Shown here in pieces: positions 22,763 to 32,442 of a stretch of 60,000 nt of DNA. Source of the stretch: Owenia fusiformis (taxonomy: Eukaryota; Annelida; Polychaeta; Sabellida; Oweniidae); assembly GCA_903813345.2 (NCBI GenBank), contig CAIIXF020000008.1:29826005-29886004 (forward strand). Direction: 5' to 3'. The number at the start of each line of letters is the position of its first letter. Position 1 is the stretch's first letter. Under the pieces are notes generated by a model. It made no database searches. It was not told the DNA's origin and was given only the letters and a program-made list of their open reading frames with translations. The position numbers and the translations under genes were made by a program.

Positions 22763-24930
22763 ACGGTTATTTTACACGCGTTGAGAAACATCTTCACGCC
22801 CATCGAGTTTATCTTTAGCGCCGTAAATTATGAACCAATTAGCACCTTACTTACACTATGATTCAATGCATCCTTGCTAAATAACAATCAGAAGCCTGCT
22901 TACATTTAGTGTGTTGCATTGACGTCCTCATATATTCGTTCAAGATTGTTAGACTTTACAAAAAGTATTCAATTTTTAGAGCAAATTAAAAGGCAAATTG
23001 AAGATACATGTTCTATGTCGGCAGTTATCAACACCCATTGTAGAAACGACAAAATTGCAACTTATATTTTGAGAAGGTATACATGTTTGGTTTCTAAATA
23101 CGATGTTTTTTTGATAATTCTCCAATCTAGGCGTCGGCTTCAGAGGTAGGGGCTTAAAGATTCTCGCAATCTTTATCCAATCAGCGTTTCCGAGTGTGTC
23201 GGCTCACGTATAAAAGGCGAATCCAACACAAATCTATGCAGGGGTGTATGAGGTACTCGAATAGGAAAGAGCTCGTGAAATCTGAATTTATATGCACATG
23301 GTCAATGTTTACACATGTTTGGAGTTATTGAAGAAAATGTGATATGGGTATGGTTCCGAATTTAAAGTCATTGCTGCAAAAATGAGTTTAATACGTGAAA
23401 TTATATCTATAAATACAGCACTAAAAATAACAGTACAGAAGTACATGTATGATTGTGTTCAGAAATGTTTGAAACCCTTACGGAAAATTCTGTCTGCATT
23501 TTGTCACCATTGCTCTTTCTTCCCGCATTCTAGTGCTGTTTGAATGAATATATTAATTAATGTATTTCTAACTAAAATTTATCACATTTTTTTTATACAC
23601 AACAAACATTTAGATCATAAAAAAATTGTTCAATACTTGAGTGAGCACGATATGCAAGGGTTACTAAGTTGATACAGTAAATGACCACTGATATTGTGTT
23701 AGTCCATGCACACAGCGTATTCTGCTAATACACATTAGGCCATAAGAAGTAGATTCTTCGTTTTGCGTCCTGACAAAATCCAAATCATGCAAGGGTACAA
23801 GAAAAACAAACACAAACTCATGAAAAAACACAAACTTGTTTGCTGAGAAATGTATACATTTTATGGGCATAAAAAGGGATGACATACCAATTTGCAGTGA
23901 CTACAAACACATATCTATACATTTCATACAATATATTTTAATATAGCTATTATTCAAGGGTAAAAAATAAGAAAATACACAATGTATGTCAAAGTAACCA
24001 ATAACACTGTCAATTTTGATGCACATCAAATTATCCGCCATTTCGTCTGCTTCTCATTGAACGAAATGCGTTGGTACTTTCTGACCCTTGTTATTGCAGT
24101 ATTGCTATTTGGATGTGTTTGTTTTTTTCTGATTTACTCAAAATCGTGCAAGCAAGGGGACGCAAAACAAAGAATCTACTTCTTATGGCCTTACATTTGC
24201 TAACACCCCCACTTTCATAGTGAAGTGACTAATTGGTTTATGTTTACGTTTTAATGTGTTTTGGGTTCCTTGTTACAGCAATGGGGGCCAGTAAAGTAGA
24301 CTAACATGTTTGCATGGCAAATTTTGATCGAATATGTGAGACACTTTAACCTCATACGCATTGCAGCTTACAAAGCTCTATACAGTCAGATCCCTAATGT
24401 ATCCCTCTAAAGGATGTGTTCAGTTACTAGAATTATAGTATCTGATCAACTGCATATTGACTCTAGACTATACCTATATCCTATAGATCTGGCATTTTTG
24501 AAAATGTACATGTACTGGAAATGTCAGATGAGCCTATATACCTAGTATACCTAGCCAAAATATGTTCAAATTTTAGATCGTGTACTTTTTGGAATCTCTA
24601 TATGCAGTCCTCTTTAGAGTCACATGTTATTGTCAGGAATAAATGACTCATTTAATATTCGATGTACATCTTTCACAATTGCACAAATAGTGCACCACGA
24701 TACCCAGAAAGAAATAATGTTTCATGTGCCATCAATTGCAATAGTTGTTCCTGGCACAATCGTGAGTTTTTTTATTAACTTGCACAAGGATCTTGGAGTT
24801 GCACTTTTAGCTAGAATGCACTGTATCATTATGTAAGCAAGATGCTGATTGGTTCATAATTCAGGGCGCTAAAATAAACTCGACGCGCGTATAGATGTTT
24901 TCAACGCGTGTTTAATAATGTCTTAACGCC
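22763..24930. other. Interior of the outer element; second inverted repeat
   Basis: Bases 22763-22870 and about 24815-24930 are inverted copies (inner part of the outer element's TIRs). A further inverted pair, about 23720-23830 and 24108-24215, shares AGAAGTAGATTCTT and GCCATAAG-type stretches. The small open frames at 23664-23885 and 23982-24203 are the two strands of this inverted pair, not independent genes. No transposase recognised. Confidence 0.65.
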
Positions 24931-24984
24931 CGCTATTGAATATTTTAACGCCGTTAGTTTACGCCTGTATTTGTTTTAACGCGT

Positions 24985-25125
24985 ATAGAATTTACTTCTA
25001 TACGGGCGTAATTAACGCCTACACGGGCGTAATTAACGCGTACACGGGCGTAAATTACGTCTGCACGGGCGTAATTTCACGTCTGCACGGGAGTAATTAA
25101 CGCCTACACACCCGTGAACAACGCG
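24985..25125. repeat. ~20-bp tandem array in the right TIR
   Basis: About six copies of ACGGGCGTAATTAACGCCT, with variants, lie in the right terminal inverted repeat. The matching left TIR (17997-18120) has only dispersed ACGGGCG motifs and no array. The amplification is therefore specific to one end. Confidence 0.85.
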
Positions 25126-25158
25126 TGCATACATAGGGTAGGTTTGCAAACCATACAA

Positions 25159-25164
25159 TATAAA
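25159..25164 (+). promoter_or_regulatory. TATAAA at the element/gene junction
   Basis: TATAAA lies 203 bp upstream of the sulfotransferase ATG and overlaps the right copy of the CAATAT target-site duplication. The same place in copy 1 reads CAATAAATAC, without a TATA match. Whether it acts as a promoter cannot be told from sequence. Confidence 0.25.
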
Positions 25165-25366
25165 CGGGGCCTCGTTCCTGTGTTCACGCCTCCCAGTTAT
25201 CATCATGATGAGGCGCAAGTATACGTAGTACTAGTAACTTACTGTCATTGACGCGCGCACAGGTGGTTGACAGTGAACTACCACATCGACCTGAGCCTCA
25301 GACATCGACAGCTAGACGGGGCTTGCATATTTCAACCCTGAAACGGATATTAGAACTTGAAAAACT

Positions 25367-26446
25367 ATGATTTCTCAGCGTATAATAATATGTCTTACAG
25401 TAGTTTCAGTAGTAGCAATGTCAATTGCTCTGGTGATCAATTCCCATTGGACTAGGAGTATATCAAAAGTAAACAGGCCTGCCCCTGCAAAACGAGCAAA
25501 ACTTGTACATGTTGGACATAATGGATTTGCAATTGGTCATGATACTCTGCCACGTCGCATGATTTATCTCAAGGAATTTGAGGTAAAAAATCGAAATGAA
25601 AATCTTATATTTTATAGCAGAAGTCCAAAATGTGGAAGCACCACGATGATTGCCGTGATGAGAGCGGCTTGCAAATATAGCGGAAAATACAATGTGACCT
25701 ATATAGAACCTGTTCCACGTAAAAAAGATTTGAAAACTCTTTCAAAAAAGAAAAAATATGTGTCAACTCATTTCATACAAGAAAGTCCTAAGATTGTTAT
25801 AGGACATTTCGCCTTTTTTGATTTTATCGAGCTTGGTTACAAACAGCCATTATTTATAGACATAGTACGGGATCCTGTAGAAAGATGGATATCTAAATAC
25901 TATTATTTTCTATCTTCCCCACCTTACATAAAACTTTGGAAATTAACTGAACGAGACAGAACCCAAACATTTGAGGAATGTTTCCAAATATGGAAAAAGA
26001 AGACTGGATGTGTAGGCAAGAATACCAAACAAACAGCAGCCTGTTTGAAAAAACAGCCATACAATGGATGCAAAGGTTTCAAAGAGTATCATTCATTTTA
26101 CGCATCCTGGTTTTCAGGAAAGTACATCCAACCTTCGCAGATTTCCTATGAAAAAGCAAAAGCAAACATTGAGCGATTCTATGCATTCGTTGGTCTGACT
26201 GAGCACTTTAACGAAACTGTAAGAGCAATGGAAAAAGTGTTGCCTAGGTTTACTGATGAACTGTCAAGAGCGTACAATAACCGCACAATGGAACATGTAA
26301 GGAATAAATCGCCTAACAAGAAAAGACCAAGTAATGAAACCATTGCCGTGATGAAAGAATATCAAGCGAATGACTATGACTTTTACAGATTTATAAGTCA
26401 AAGATTTTACAGTCACTTAAAGCGTCTTGGAATTCAAATTACCTAA
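25367..26446 (+). CDS. Uronyl/heparan 2-O-sulfotransferase-like protein, single exon
   Basis: A 359-residue type II Golgi-type protein expected to move sulfate from PAPS to the 2-OH of a uronic acid in a glycosaminoglycan. Residues 5-26 form the signal-anchor. FYSRSPKCGSTTM (about 83-94) is the 5'-phosphosulfate-binding loop. GHFAFFDF (146-153) places a histidine where HS2ST/UST enzymes have their catalytic base. IVRDPVERWISKYYY (166-180) is the 3'-phosphate-binding motif. N-glycosylation sequons lie at N109, N282, N305 and N323. Length is close to the family norm, and the frame is uninterrupted. The ATG matches the start inferred for the truncated paralogue at 3217. A large transposon nest ends about 210 bp upstream. 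Family membership is strong; substrate (heparan, chondroitin/dermatan or another glycan) is inference. Confidence 0.9.
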   Translation: MISQRIIICLTVVSVVAMSIALVINSHWTRSISKVNRPAPAKRAKLVHVGHNGFAIGHDTLPRRMIYLKEFEVKNRNENLIFYSRSPKCGSTTMIAVMRAACKYSGKYNVTYIEPVPRKKDLKTLSKKKKYVSTHFIQESPKIVIGHFAFFDFIELGYKQPLFIDIVRDPVERWISKYYYFLSSPPYIKLWKLTERDRTQTFEECFQIWKKKTGCVGKNTKQTAACLKKQPYNGCKGFKEYHSFYASWFSGKYIQPSQISYEKAKANIERFYAFVGLTEHFNETVRAMEKVLPRFTDELSRAYNNRTMEHVRNKSPNKKRPSNETIAVMKEYQANDYDFYRFISQRFYSHLKRLGIQIT

Positions 26447-26794
26447 CGCGTTCACTTTAAAAACTATGCAGACCTTCCACGCCACAATTTTGAGCACACA
26501 TGAATCGAAAAAATAATCTAATATTGGATACTAGCTATGGTCGTTACTTGTCAACAGAACATCAAATAAAAGGTGTAGTAATAGAGAGAAACCATACTAA
26601 ACAAAACAATGTATACGTAAAAATTGAGATCGTACATCAGCGAATGAGAGTAAACGAAATATAAAATACACATTTTAAGGAATATATATTTTAGAAATGG
26701 AACAACCAATCAAGATTAAGCAAACAGTCCAAAATGTTGAACTACACTTCCAAAGTCAATTTGGTGTCTGCACTGTACAGTTTATAAAGGAAAC
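26447..26794. other. Probable 3' UTR and intergenic sequence; AATAAA at 26565
   Basis: AATAAA at 26565-26570 lies about 120 bp after the sulfotransferase stop codon and is a fitting polyadenylation signal. The rest shows no coding or repeat structure I can support. Confidence 0.45.
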
Positions 26795-27070
26795 CTTCCA
26801 AGACGCCATCGAAAAATACTGGCAAAATTTAGATCTGGTACTTTGAAGAGAGACAGGTCGCATTAATAACATCCCATTACACAACAGAAAATGTATTTTA
26901 TATGATAGTGACCAAGTAAACATTTTCTGTTAGACTGTACACACATAACAGAAATGACCTATTTTCATATTTAAGAGATTCATTCTAGATAATTTTAGTG
27001 TTGATAATATTGCACTCCACTCTACAATGACATGTAAAAATAGTAAATCTGCTTCTTCTTTATATAAAAT
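26795..27070 (+). pseudogene. LINE ORF2 C-terminal fragment
   Basis: Same sequence family as 11770-12040. The plus-strand frame has ETGRINNIPLHNRKCILYD, then a damaged zinc-knuckle and IFKRFILDNFSVDN. Stops and an ~10-bp indel distinguish the two copies. Confidence 0.75.
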
Positions 27071-27376
27071 GATAGTCCATTTGTCACTCCTTTGCATCCT
27101 ATAGGGAACCCATGAACTGTTAAAAACACGATGTTTTTTGTTAATTTATGACGATAAGGGTTTCCTGAAGAGATTAAGCTGGGTTGGGGAAAAAATAATA
27201 TAGGCTAATTAGCGAGGTCGATCATTATTGAAATATTGATTGTTTTCTATATCTTGAAATGTAGAAATCATAGCAGCATAATTAGTTTGTCTAAACTCGT
27301 GTTTTGAGGGTGACTGAATAAGATATTATTAAAATATACAAGAATAACTTATCAGATAGAGTGCCAATCTCCAAGC

Positions 27377-27532
27377 ATTTCGTCCAGTGCCATCCGTGCC
27401 TCCTGTGCCTCATTTCGTCCAGTGCCATCCGTGCCTCCTGTGCCTTACCTCAGGTAGTGAAGGTACGCATCGAACGAAATGAATTTTGAGAATGAAGGTA
27501 CGCAACGAAAGAAATGAATTTTGAGAATGATA
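27377..27532. repeat. Two adjacent short tandem duplications
   Basis: A 35-bp unit containing GTCCAGTGCCATCCGTGCC is repeated twice at about 27377-27446. A second, unrelated ~37-bp unit containing GAAATGAATTTTGAGAATGA is repeated twice at about 27459-27532. Unit 2 copies differ at two positions. Confidence 0.85.
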
Positions 27533-27639
27533 GAGTGCATAATTGCAACTTAGTATATTTTATAATTGAAATATCATTTATTCAGATATCAAGCTAGTAA
27601 GCTTTTGTTCAATGAATATTACTGATTAATTGACTAAAA

Positions 27640-27705
27640 GGGTAGTTTAGAAAATACATCACCAAGAAAATGCATTTTCTTTGATTTTGGGGCTCCCAGA
27701 GGGTA
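27640..27705 (+). repeat. Inverted-repeat partner of 36535-36600
   Basis: GTAGTTTAGAAAATACA, ACACCAAGAAAATGCAT-like and GGGGCTCCCAGAGGGTA are found here and, reverse-complemented, at about 36535-36600. It may be the remnant outer end of an old element now filled with later insertions. Confidence 0.7.
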
Positions 27706-27976
27706 AATTAAAATTATGAATTTCACTTTTAGATTTTTATGAAACAAATTGCCTACATCATTATGTATGTTGTAATATTATACATTAATCAATAAGAGGT
27801 ACTAAAGTATTACTACTACACATTTAATTTTTAAATGTAATTATCGAATTCAAATATAAATCAACTATTTTAACCTGTGAAGAATGATAGGTCCAATGAA
27901 TGATTTCACACACAGAGTGACAGGTGCTACTCTTCAAAATAGGAGATACATACAACATGGCTGTGGTGAGTTGAGA
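27706..27976. other. No gene seen
   Basis: AT-rich sequence between repeats with no supported feature. Confidence 0.4.
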
Positions 27977-27986
27977 ATTTTGTAAG

Positions 27987-28744
27987 GAAAAGGTCGCGAG
28001 TAAATCTCAGGCACGACATGGAAATCTAAAATTATAGAGGGCGCATTTTCATTTTACACACGGCGAAATGAAACAAAGATTTCCCGGGAAATTTTGGACA
28101 ATACTAGTATATTAATAGTCTATTGTACAACCACATTTGACCAGCACGATCACAAATCACATAGGGACCAATTAATATGATCTAAAACAATCAACTACCT
28201 ACTGACCGAGCTTAGTAAAGAAAAATATCAAGGATCAAGGTAAATCACTTATGATCAGGAACAATCACCTAAACCAGGGACAATCACCTAAGATTAGATC
28301 TAGAACAATTGAGTACAATCACAGTATCAAAACAAAATATTAAGAATCAAAACCAAACAATTGCCCAGAAGAGTCAAGAAAAATTTAAAGTAATAAAAAC
28401 AATCACTTAGTTAAGATTAAGAACAATCACCTGTAAAATTGTTTCGGATCGACCCAATCCCTAAGGATCAAGACAGATACCAAAGATCAAGATCATGAGG
28501 ATATTTCTAAGGATCAAAAACATTATCACTTAAGATCAATAACAACCACCTAGGATCAAGATTAATCACTTAGAATTAAGAACACCAAGGGCTCAGAAGA
28601 AATTTTTGGATCGGGAAAAATCACTTAGTGTGCTGTTATGGGTTCAATAATCATATTTAGACAGACTTCCGGTACAAGTGCACTTGGATTTGCGCCCTCT
28701 ATAATTTCAGATTTCCATGTCGTGCCTGAGATTTACTCGCGACC
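27987..28744. mobile_element. MULE-like non-autonomous element with central repeats, 10-bp TSD
   Basis: Inverted ends of about 50 bp contain GGTCGCGAGTAAATCTCAGG and TATAGAGGGCGCA (left about 27992-28042; right about 28692-28744). ATTTTGTAAG is repeated directly at 27977-27986 and 28745-28754. The left end has an extra GAAAA before the TIR proper. Long TIRs and a 9-10-bp TSD suit Mutator-like elements, by form only. The centre (28160-28620) is a degenerate array of ~20-25-bp units around CAATCACTTAAGATCAAGAA. No coding frame. Confidence 0.75.
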
Positions 28745-28909
28745 ATTTTGTAAGATGAGGAAATACATTTAAACTCAAACTTAAATGAATCCATTCTTGT
28801 TAAATGTTTATGTAATGTAAAAAAATATTTGTAGTGGTGTATGTTAGAGTGTACGTCATTAAACAGTGTGCCATGTCAATAATTAGTCTCATATCAAATA
28901 TGAACATAT

Positions 28910-28995
28910 AGTTTTATATGGTTATATATATTTTACAAGTGAATCCAAGAGACCAAGTGGGCAAGTCCATTATTTTGCAGGGGTGGCAGGATATA
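28910..28995 (+). repeat. Inverted-repeat partner of 35463-35550
   Basis: AATCCAAGAGACCAAGTGGG, TTATTTTGCAGGGGTGGCA and GGTTATATATATTTT occur here and in reverse complement at 35463-35550. The pair encloses the 29-35.4 kb block. Confidence 0.8.
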
Positions 28996-29059
28996 CATGT
29001 ATCAATTTTCACGTATTCACATTGTCTTATTCATACCTGCCAACCTAAGACCAAAAATT

Positions 29060-29380
29060 TGTGGTAGTTTTTTTTAATTGTGGTATTTTTGTGTTAGATA
29101 TTTTCAAAATGCGGTAGTTTTTGCAGTATTTTTCGACAAAAATTCGGTAGTTTTTGCGGTAGATTTTTGAAAAAACTACTTTTTTTGGAAGTTTTTAAAA
29201 ATGTGGTAGTTTTACGGTAGATTTTGAAAAAATGTGGTAGTTTTACGGTAGATTTTTGAAAAACTAGTTTTGCGGAAGAGTTTGTAAAATGCGGTAGTTT
29301 TACTGTAGATTAAAAAATGCAGTAGTTTTTGGGGGACATTTTGAATAAATGCGGTAGTTTTTGCGGTAGTTTTTGACACA
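29060..29380. repeat. Degenerate ~30-35-bp tandem array (GCGGTAGTTTT)
   Basis: At least eight variants of GCGGTAGTTTTTGCGGTAG and ATTTTTGAAAAA alternate through this interval. The strand is strongly G/T-skewed. No coding content. Confidence 0.8.
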
Positions 29381-29643
29381 CTTCAATGAATAAATAATAT
29401 AATATGTTTTTCTAACACAGCATTCTGTTTATGAACTCTTTTGCAAAGGGTTACTTAATTCTCATCTGTCTCAACAAAACAGGATTATCCCAGAATTCAT
29501 ACAGTCATACTTCTCTTATGTAAACTATATCATTGATTGGCCAAGGGTTCATCTATAATCCTGGGAAATGACCTCTTCTGGAAGTAAAGCGTGGGAACAT
29601 CTGATATGACCAGTTCCCATGCCAGTGTGTCACCTGTCATTAT
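29381..29643. other. No gene seen
   Basis: Short unique-looking stretch with no supported feature. Confidence 0.35.
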
Positions 29644-30830
29644 CCCAACGAACGAAGTTCGGTAGGGATATAGTGAAGCCCTCCGTCCGTCCGTCAGTCA
29701 GTCAGTCCGTCCGTCCGTCCGTCCGGAAGATAACTCAAATATTGGTGGATGGATTTTCTTCATATTTGGTGGAAAGATGTATATTAATGAATAGTTTTAC
29801 GCAAAAATTTTTTTTTTCAAGATGGCCGCCGCTTTAAAAATGACGGGACTTTTTCGCAAAAATCATAAATTTTTCATTCTAAACCAAAGTAATCAATATT
29901 ATTGTTTGAAATTTTGGTAGTATATTCGCAACATCTATCTATTTCACATATATTCCTTGTTTTTCATCCTGACCCCCAAGGGTCGTGTATGGGGGGTCAG
30001 GAAAACAGAAATTTTTGCTAATTTTTAGATCTTTCTGAAGTATAGCTTTATTATACTCAAATGAAAGGCATTTAAGAGTAGATTGCAAATATTGTATCTT
30101 TTTCTGATTTGAGCCTCGTAAAATTCAAAATGGCCGTCTAATGTACGATTTCGCAATAATTTTTCGATCCCTTCAAAGTATGGCTATATAATACTCAAAT
30201 TGAAGGAATTTTGGAGTAGATCACAATTATGGTATTATTTTTCAGATTTTTACCTCAGAAAATTCAAAATGGATTTTTTCAAGATGGCCGCCGCTTTAAG
30301 AATGACGGGACTTTTTTGCAAAAATCATAAATTTTTCATTCTAAACCAAAGTAATTAATATTATTGTTTGAAATTTTGGTAGTATATTCGCAACATCTAT
30401 CTATTTCACATATATTCCGTGTTTTTCATCCTGACCCCAGGGGCTGTCTATGGAGGGTCAGAAAACAGAAATTTTCGCTAATTTTTAGATCTTTCTGAAG
30501 TATAGCTTTATTATACTCAAATGAAAGGCAATCAAGAGTAGATTGCAAATATTGTATCTTTTTTCTGATTCGAGCCTCGTAAAATTCAAAATGGCCGTCT
30601 AATGTACGATTTCCCAATAATATTTCGATCCCTTCAACGTATAATACTCAAATTGAAGGAATTTTGGAGTAGATCACAATTATGGTATTATTTTTCAAAT
30701 TTGTACCTCAGAAAATTCAAAATGGCTGCTTTGCAGGAATTCGCAATTCTAAAATCTAAATTTTTCAATTTTAACCAAAGTAATGAGTATAATTGATTGG
30801 ATTTCGGTAATTGATATTTTGTTCGTTGGG
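29644..30830. mobile_element. CCCAACGAAC element with 462-bp internal tandem duplication
   Basis: Ten-base inverted ends CCCAACGAAC (29644) and GTTCGTTGGG (30821-30830). Near the left end lie GGTAGGGATATAGTGAAGCC and a (CCGT/CAGT)n tract at about 29682-29725. The unit starting GATGGCCGCCGCTTTAA at 29821 repeats at 30283 (offset 462 bp) with few changes. A related left end lies at 53076-53130. The open frames at 29619-29837 and 30426-30796 are by-products. No transposase. Confidence 0.75.
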
Positions 30831-31623
30831 ATTTGCTACTCCGCGGAGTTGCCATTATCTAGTTTCTCTTGAATGATGTACACTTTCCTCCAAAATATTG
30901 GAAACAATTGTAGTACAGTAAAACCTGTATATTTGAACACTTGGCTAATCCGAACACTTCCTAATTTGAACACTTTTTGGTCCCTTTTTCCTCCCATTGA
31001 CTCAAATGTTAAAAAACCTTGAAATGTGAACACCTCCCAATTTGAACAGTGAACGGTAATGTTTGATAAATTAATCTATCTAATCTGAACACTTTTCACA
31101 AAATATCACATGTTCCATACAAAATTGCTCAAATATTTGAAAAAATCTTGAATGATCTCACTCATGGTGGGGCTTTCTAGGATGACTCAATTCATTTGAA
31201 TCGGATTTTCATGTCACTGTAATGCCATAAATATATGTAGGCAAAAGAACTATAAATATTTAATGAGAATTTGTTCCTATTTCTTCAAAATCCAAAATCT
31301 TGCAAATGCAAAACCTCAAAATGTGAACACCTCCTAATCCGAACGCTTTTAGCTGGTCCCTCAGATTAGACAGGTCTTAATGTAGGTAAAATCCCCTCTA
31401 TATAACTTACTGAAATCACTGGCTGAGAATTGGTGTTTTGTTTTTTTTGTAAAATCTATTTATTTCTTAACATATGTACAACATGTATGCATAATATTAC
31501 ATAATTACAGTTACAATACAGAGTTAAAAACTATTTACATTTAATTAAAAATTTTCAATAAATGTACCACTCTCTTAAGAATTAGGTTTTCATAATATAT
31601 CTCTTTTCCTGTTGGTTTTACAC

Positions 31624-32442
31624 CTAGACGTTCCAAAATGTTACATTCATTTCCAATCCAAATAGGTTCAATTTTTTTACAACTAACAAAAAATGGGCCA
31701 TATTGTCATTTTCATCACAGAATTTACATTTGTCACTATCCATTATGTTATATCTTTTAAGTATGCCCCCATGAGGGTAGATTTTATGGAGTATCTTCCA
31801 TTGTAATTCTAAGAGAACTGTTTCTCTAGTACATTTATAAAGTGTTTCCCATACATCTTTGAGGATATGCTCACCATCATAATACAATTCAACCTTTCTG
31901 TCTTGTACCAATTTTTTCCTAATAAATTTAGCAGTTATTTTATTAACTTCAATATTTCTGAAGTAAAGTTTGTCATTTACATGATCATCTTCGCAATTAT
32001 ACCATCTAAAGATGTGTTCTGGTTTTAAAGCATTTCTTAATGCCTGATACTGTAAAAATACTTGGCCATTTCTACCTACTATGTTGGCAATATCATCATA
32101 TGTTACCAATGCTTTGTTTCTAATGACATCCTTAATGTATAACAGTTTTTTCTCAATCCAATTAGAAAAATACAGAGTTTTATTAGCTCTTACAATATTG
32201 TCATTATTCCATAATATATACTCATCTTTATAATTACAACATTTTATCCACATTTTTAATATATCAGCATAAAATTCAGAGCAGTTCTCTAGACCACTTA
32301 TTTTTTCAGCTGAAGTGTTACTTCTAAAAACAGAGAGGTTTACTCCCAGCTTATCATACATACTAAAGGGAATATATTTCCAATGCCCTTTAGAGTTTTT
32401 TGACCCACTGTAATGCATATGCAATTTGCATGTCTTTAACAT
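31624..32442 (-). pseudogene. LINE ORF2 C-terminal domain
   Basis: A 272-codon frame continuing the RT after a frameshift near 32400. It ends with a cysteine-rich knuckle, KCKFCDENDNMAHFLL, typical of L1/Tx1-type ORF2 C-termini. Confidence 0.85.

Larger units (their letters stand above)
17997..25155. mobile_element. Outer DNA element of a nested cluster, CAATAT TSD
   Basis: Termini are TATGGTTGGC at 17997 and GCAAACCATA ending at 25155. CAATAT is duplicated at 17991-17996 and 25156-25161. Copy 1 has the single target CAATAA at 3051. The terminal inverted repeats are long: left = 17997-18122 joined to 22762-22870, right = about 24815-25155. With the inner insertion removed the outer element is about 2.5 kb. 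Subterminal ACGGGCGTTAA-type motifs recur. No transposase was recognised, so the superfamily is not assigned. Confidence 0.85.
13363..25716 (+). repeat. Segmental duplication, copy 2 (expanded by insertions)
   Basis: Collinear with 1402-3537. Relative to copy 1 it carries insertions at 13540-14021, 14419-16378, 16529-17595 and 17997-25155, each with boundaries confirmed by the uninterrupted copy 1 sequence. It runs into the intact sulfotransferase gene. About 2.2 kb of original sequence has become 12.4 kb. Confidence 0.88.

Noticed and set aside
23664-24203. Two hydrophobic small frames on opposite strands (including a membrane-like segment at 23982-24203)
   Set aside because: They are part of an inverted repeat inside a transposable element, and AT-rich DNA readily gives hydrophobic frames.
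28160-28620. Repeats of about 20-25 bp as a CRISPR array
   Set aside because: The units are degenerate, have no regular unique spacers, and lie inside a TIR-flanked element in a eukaryotic genome.
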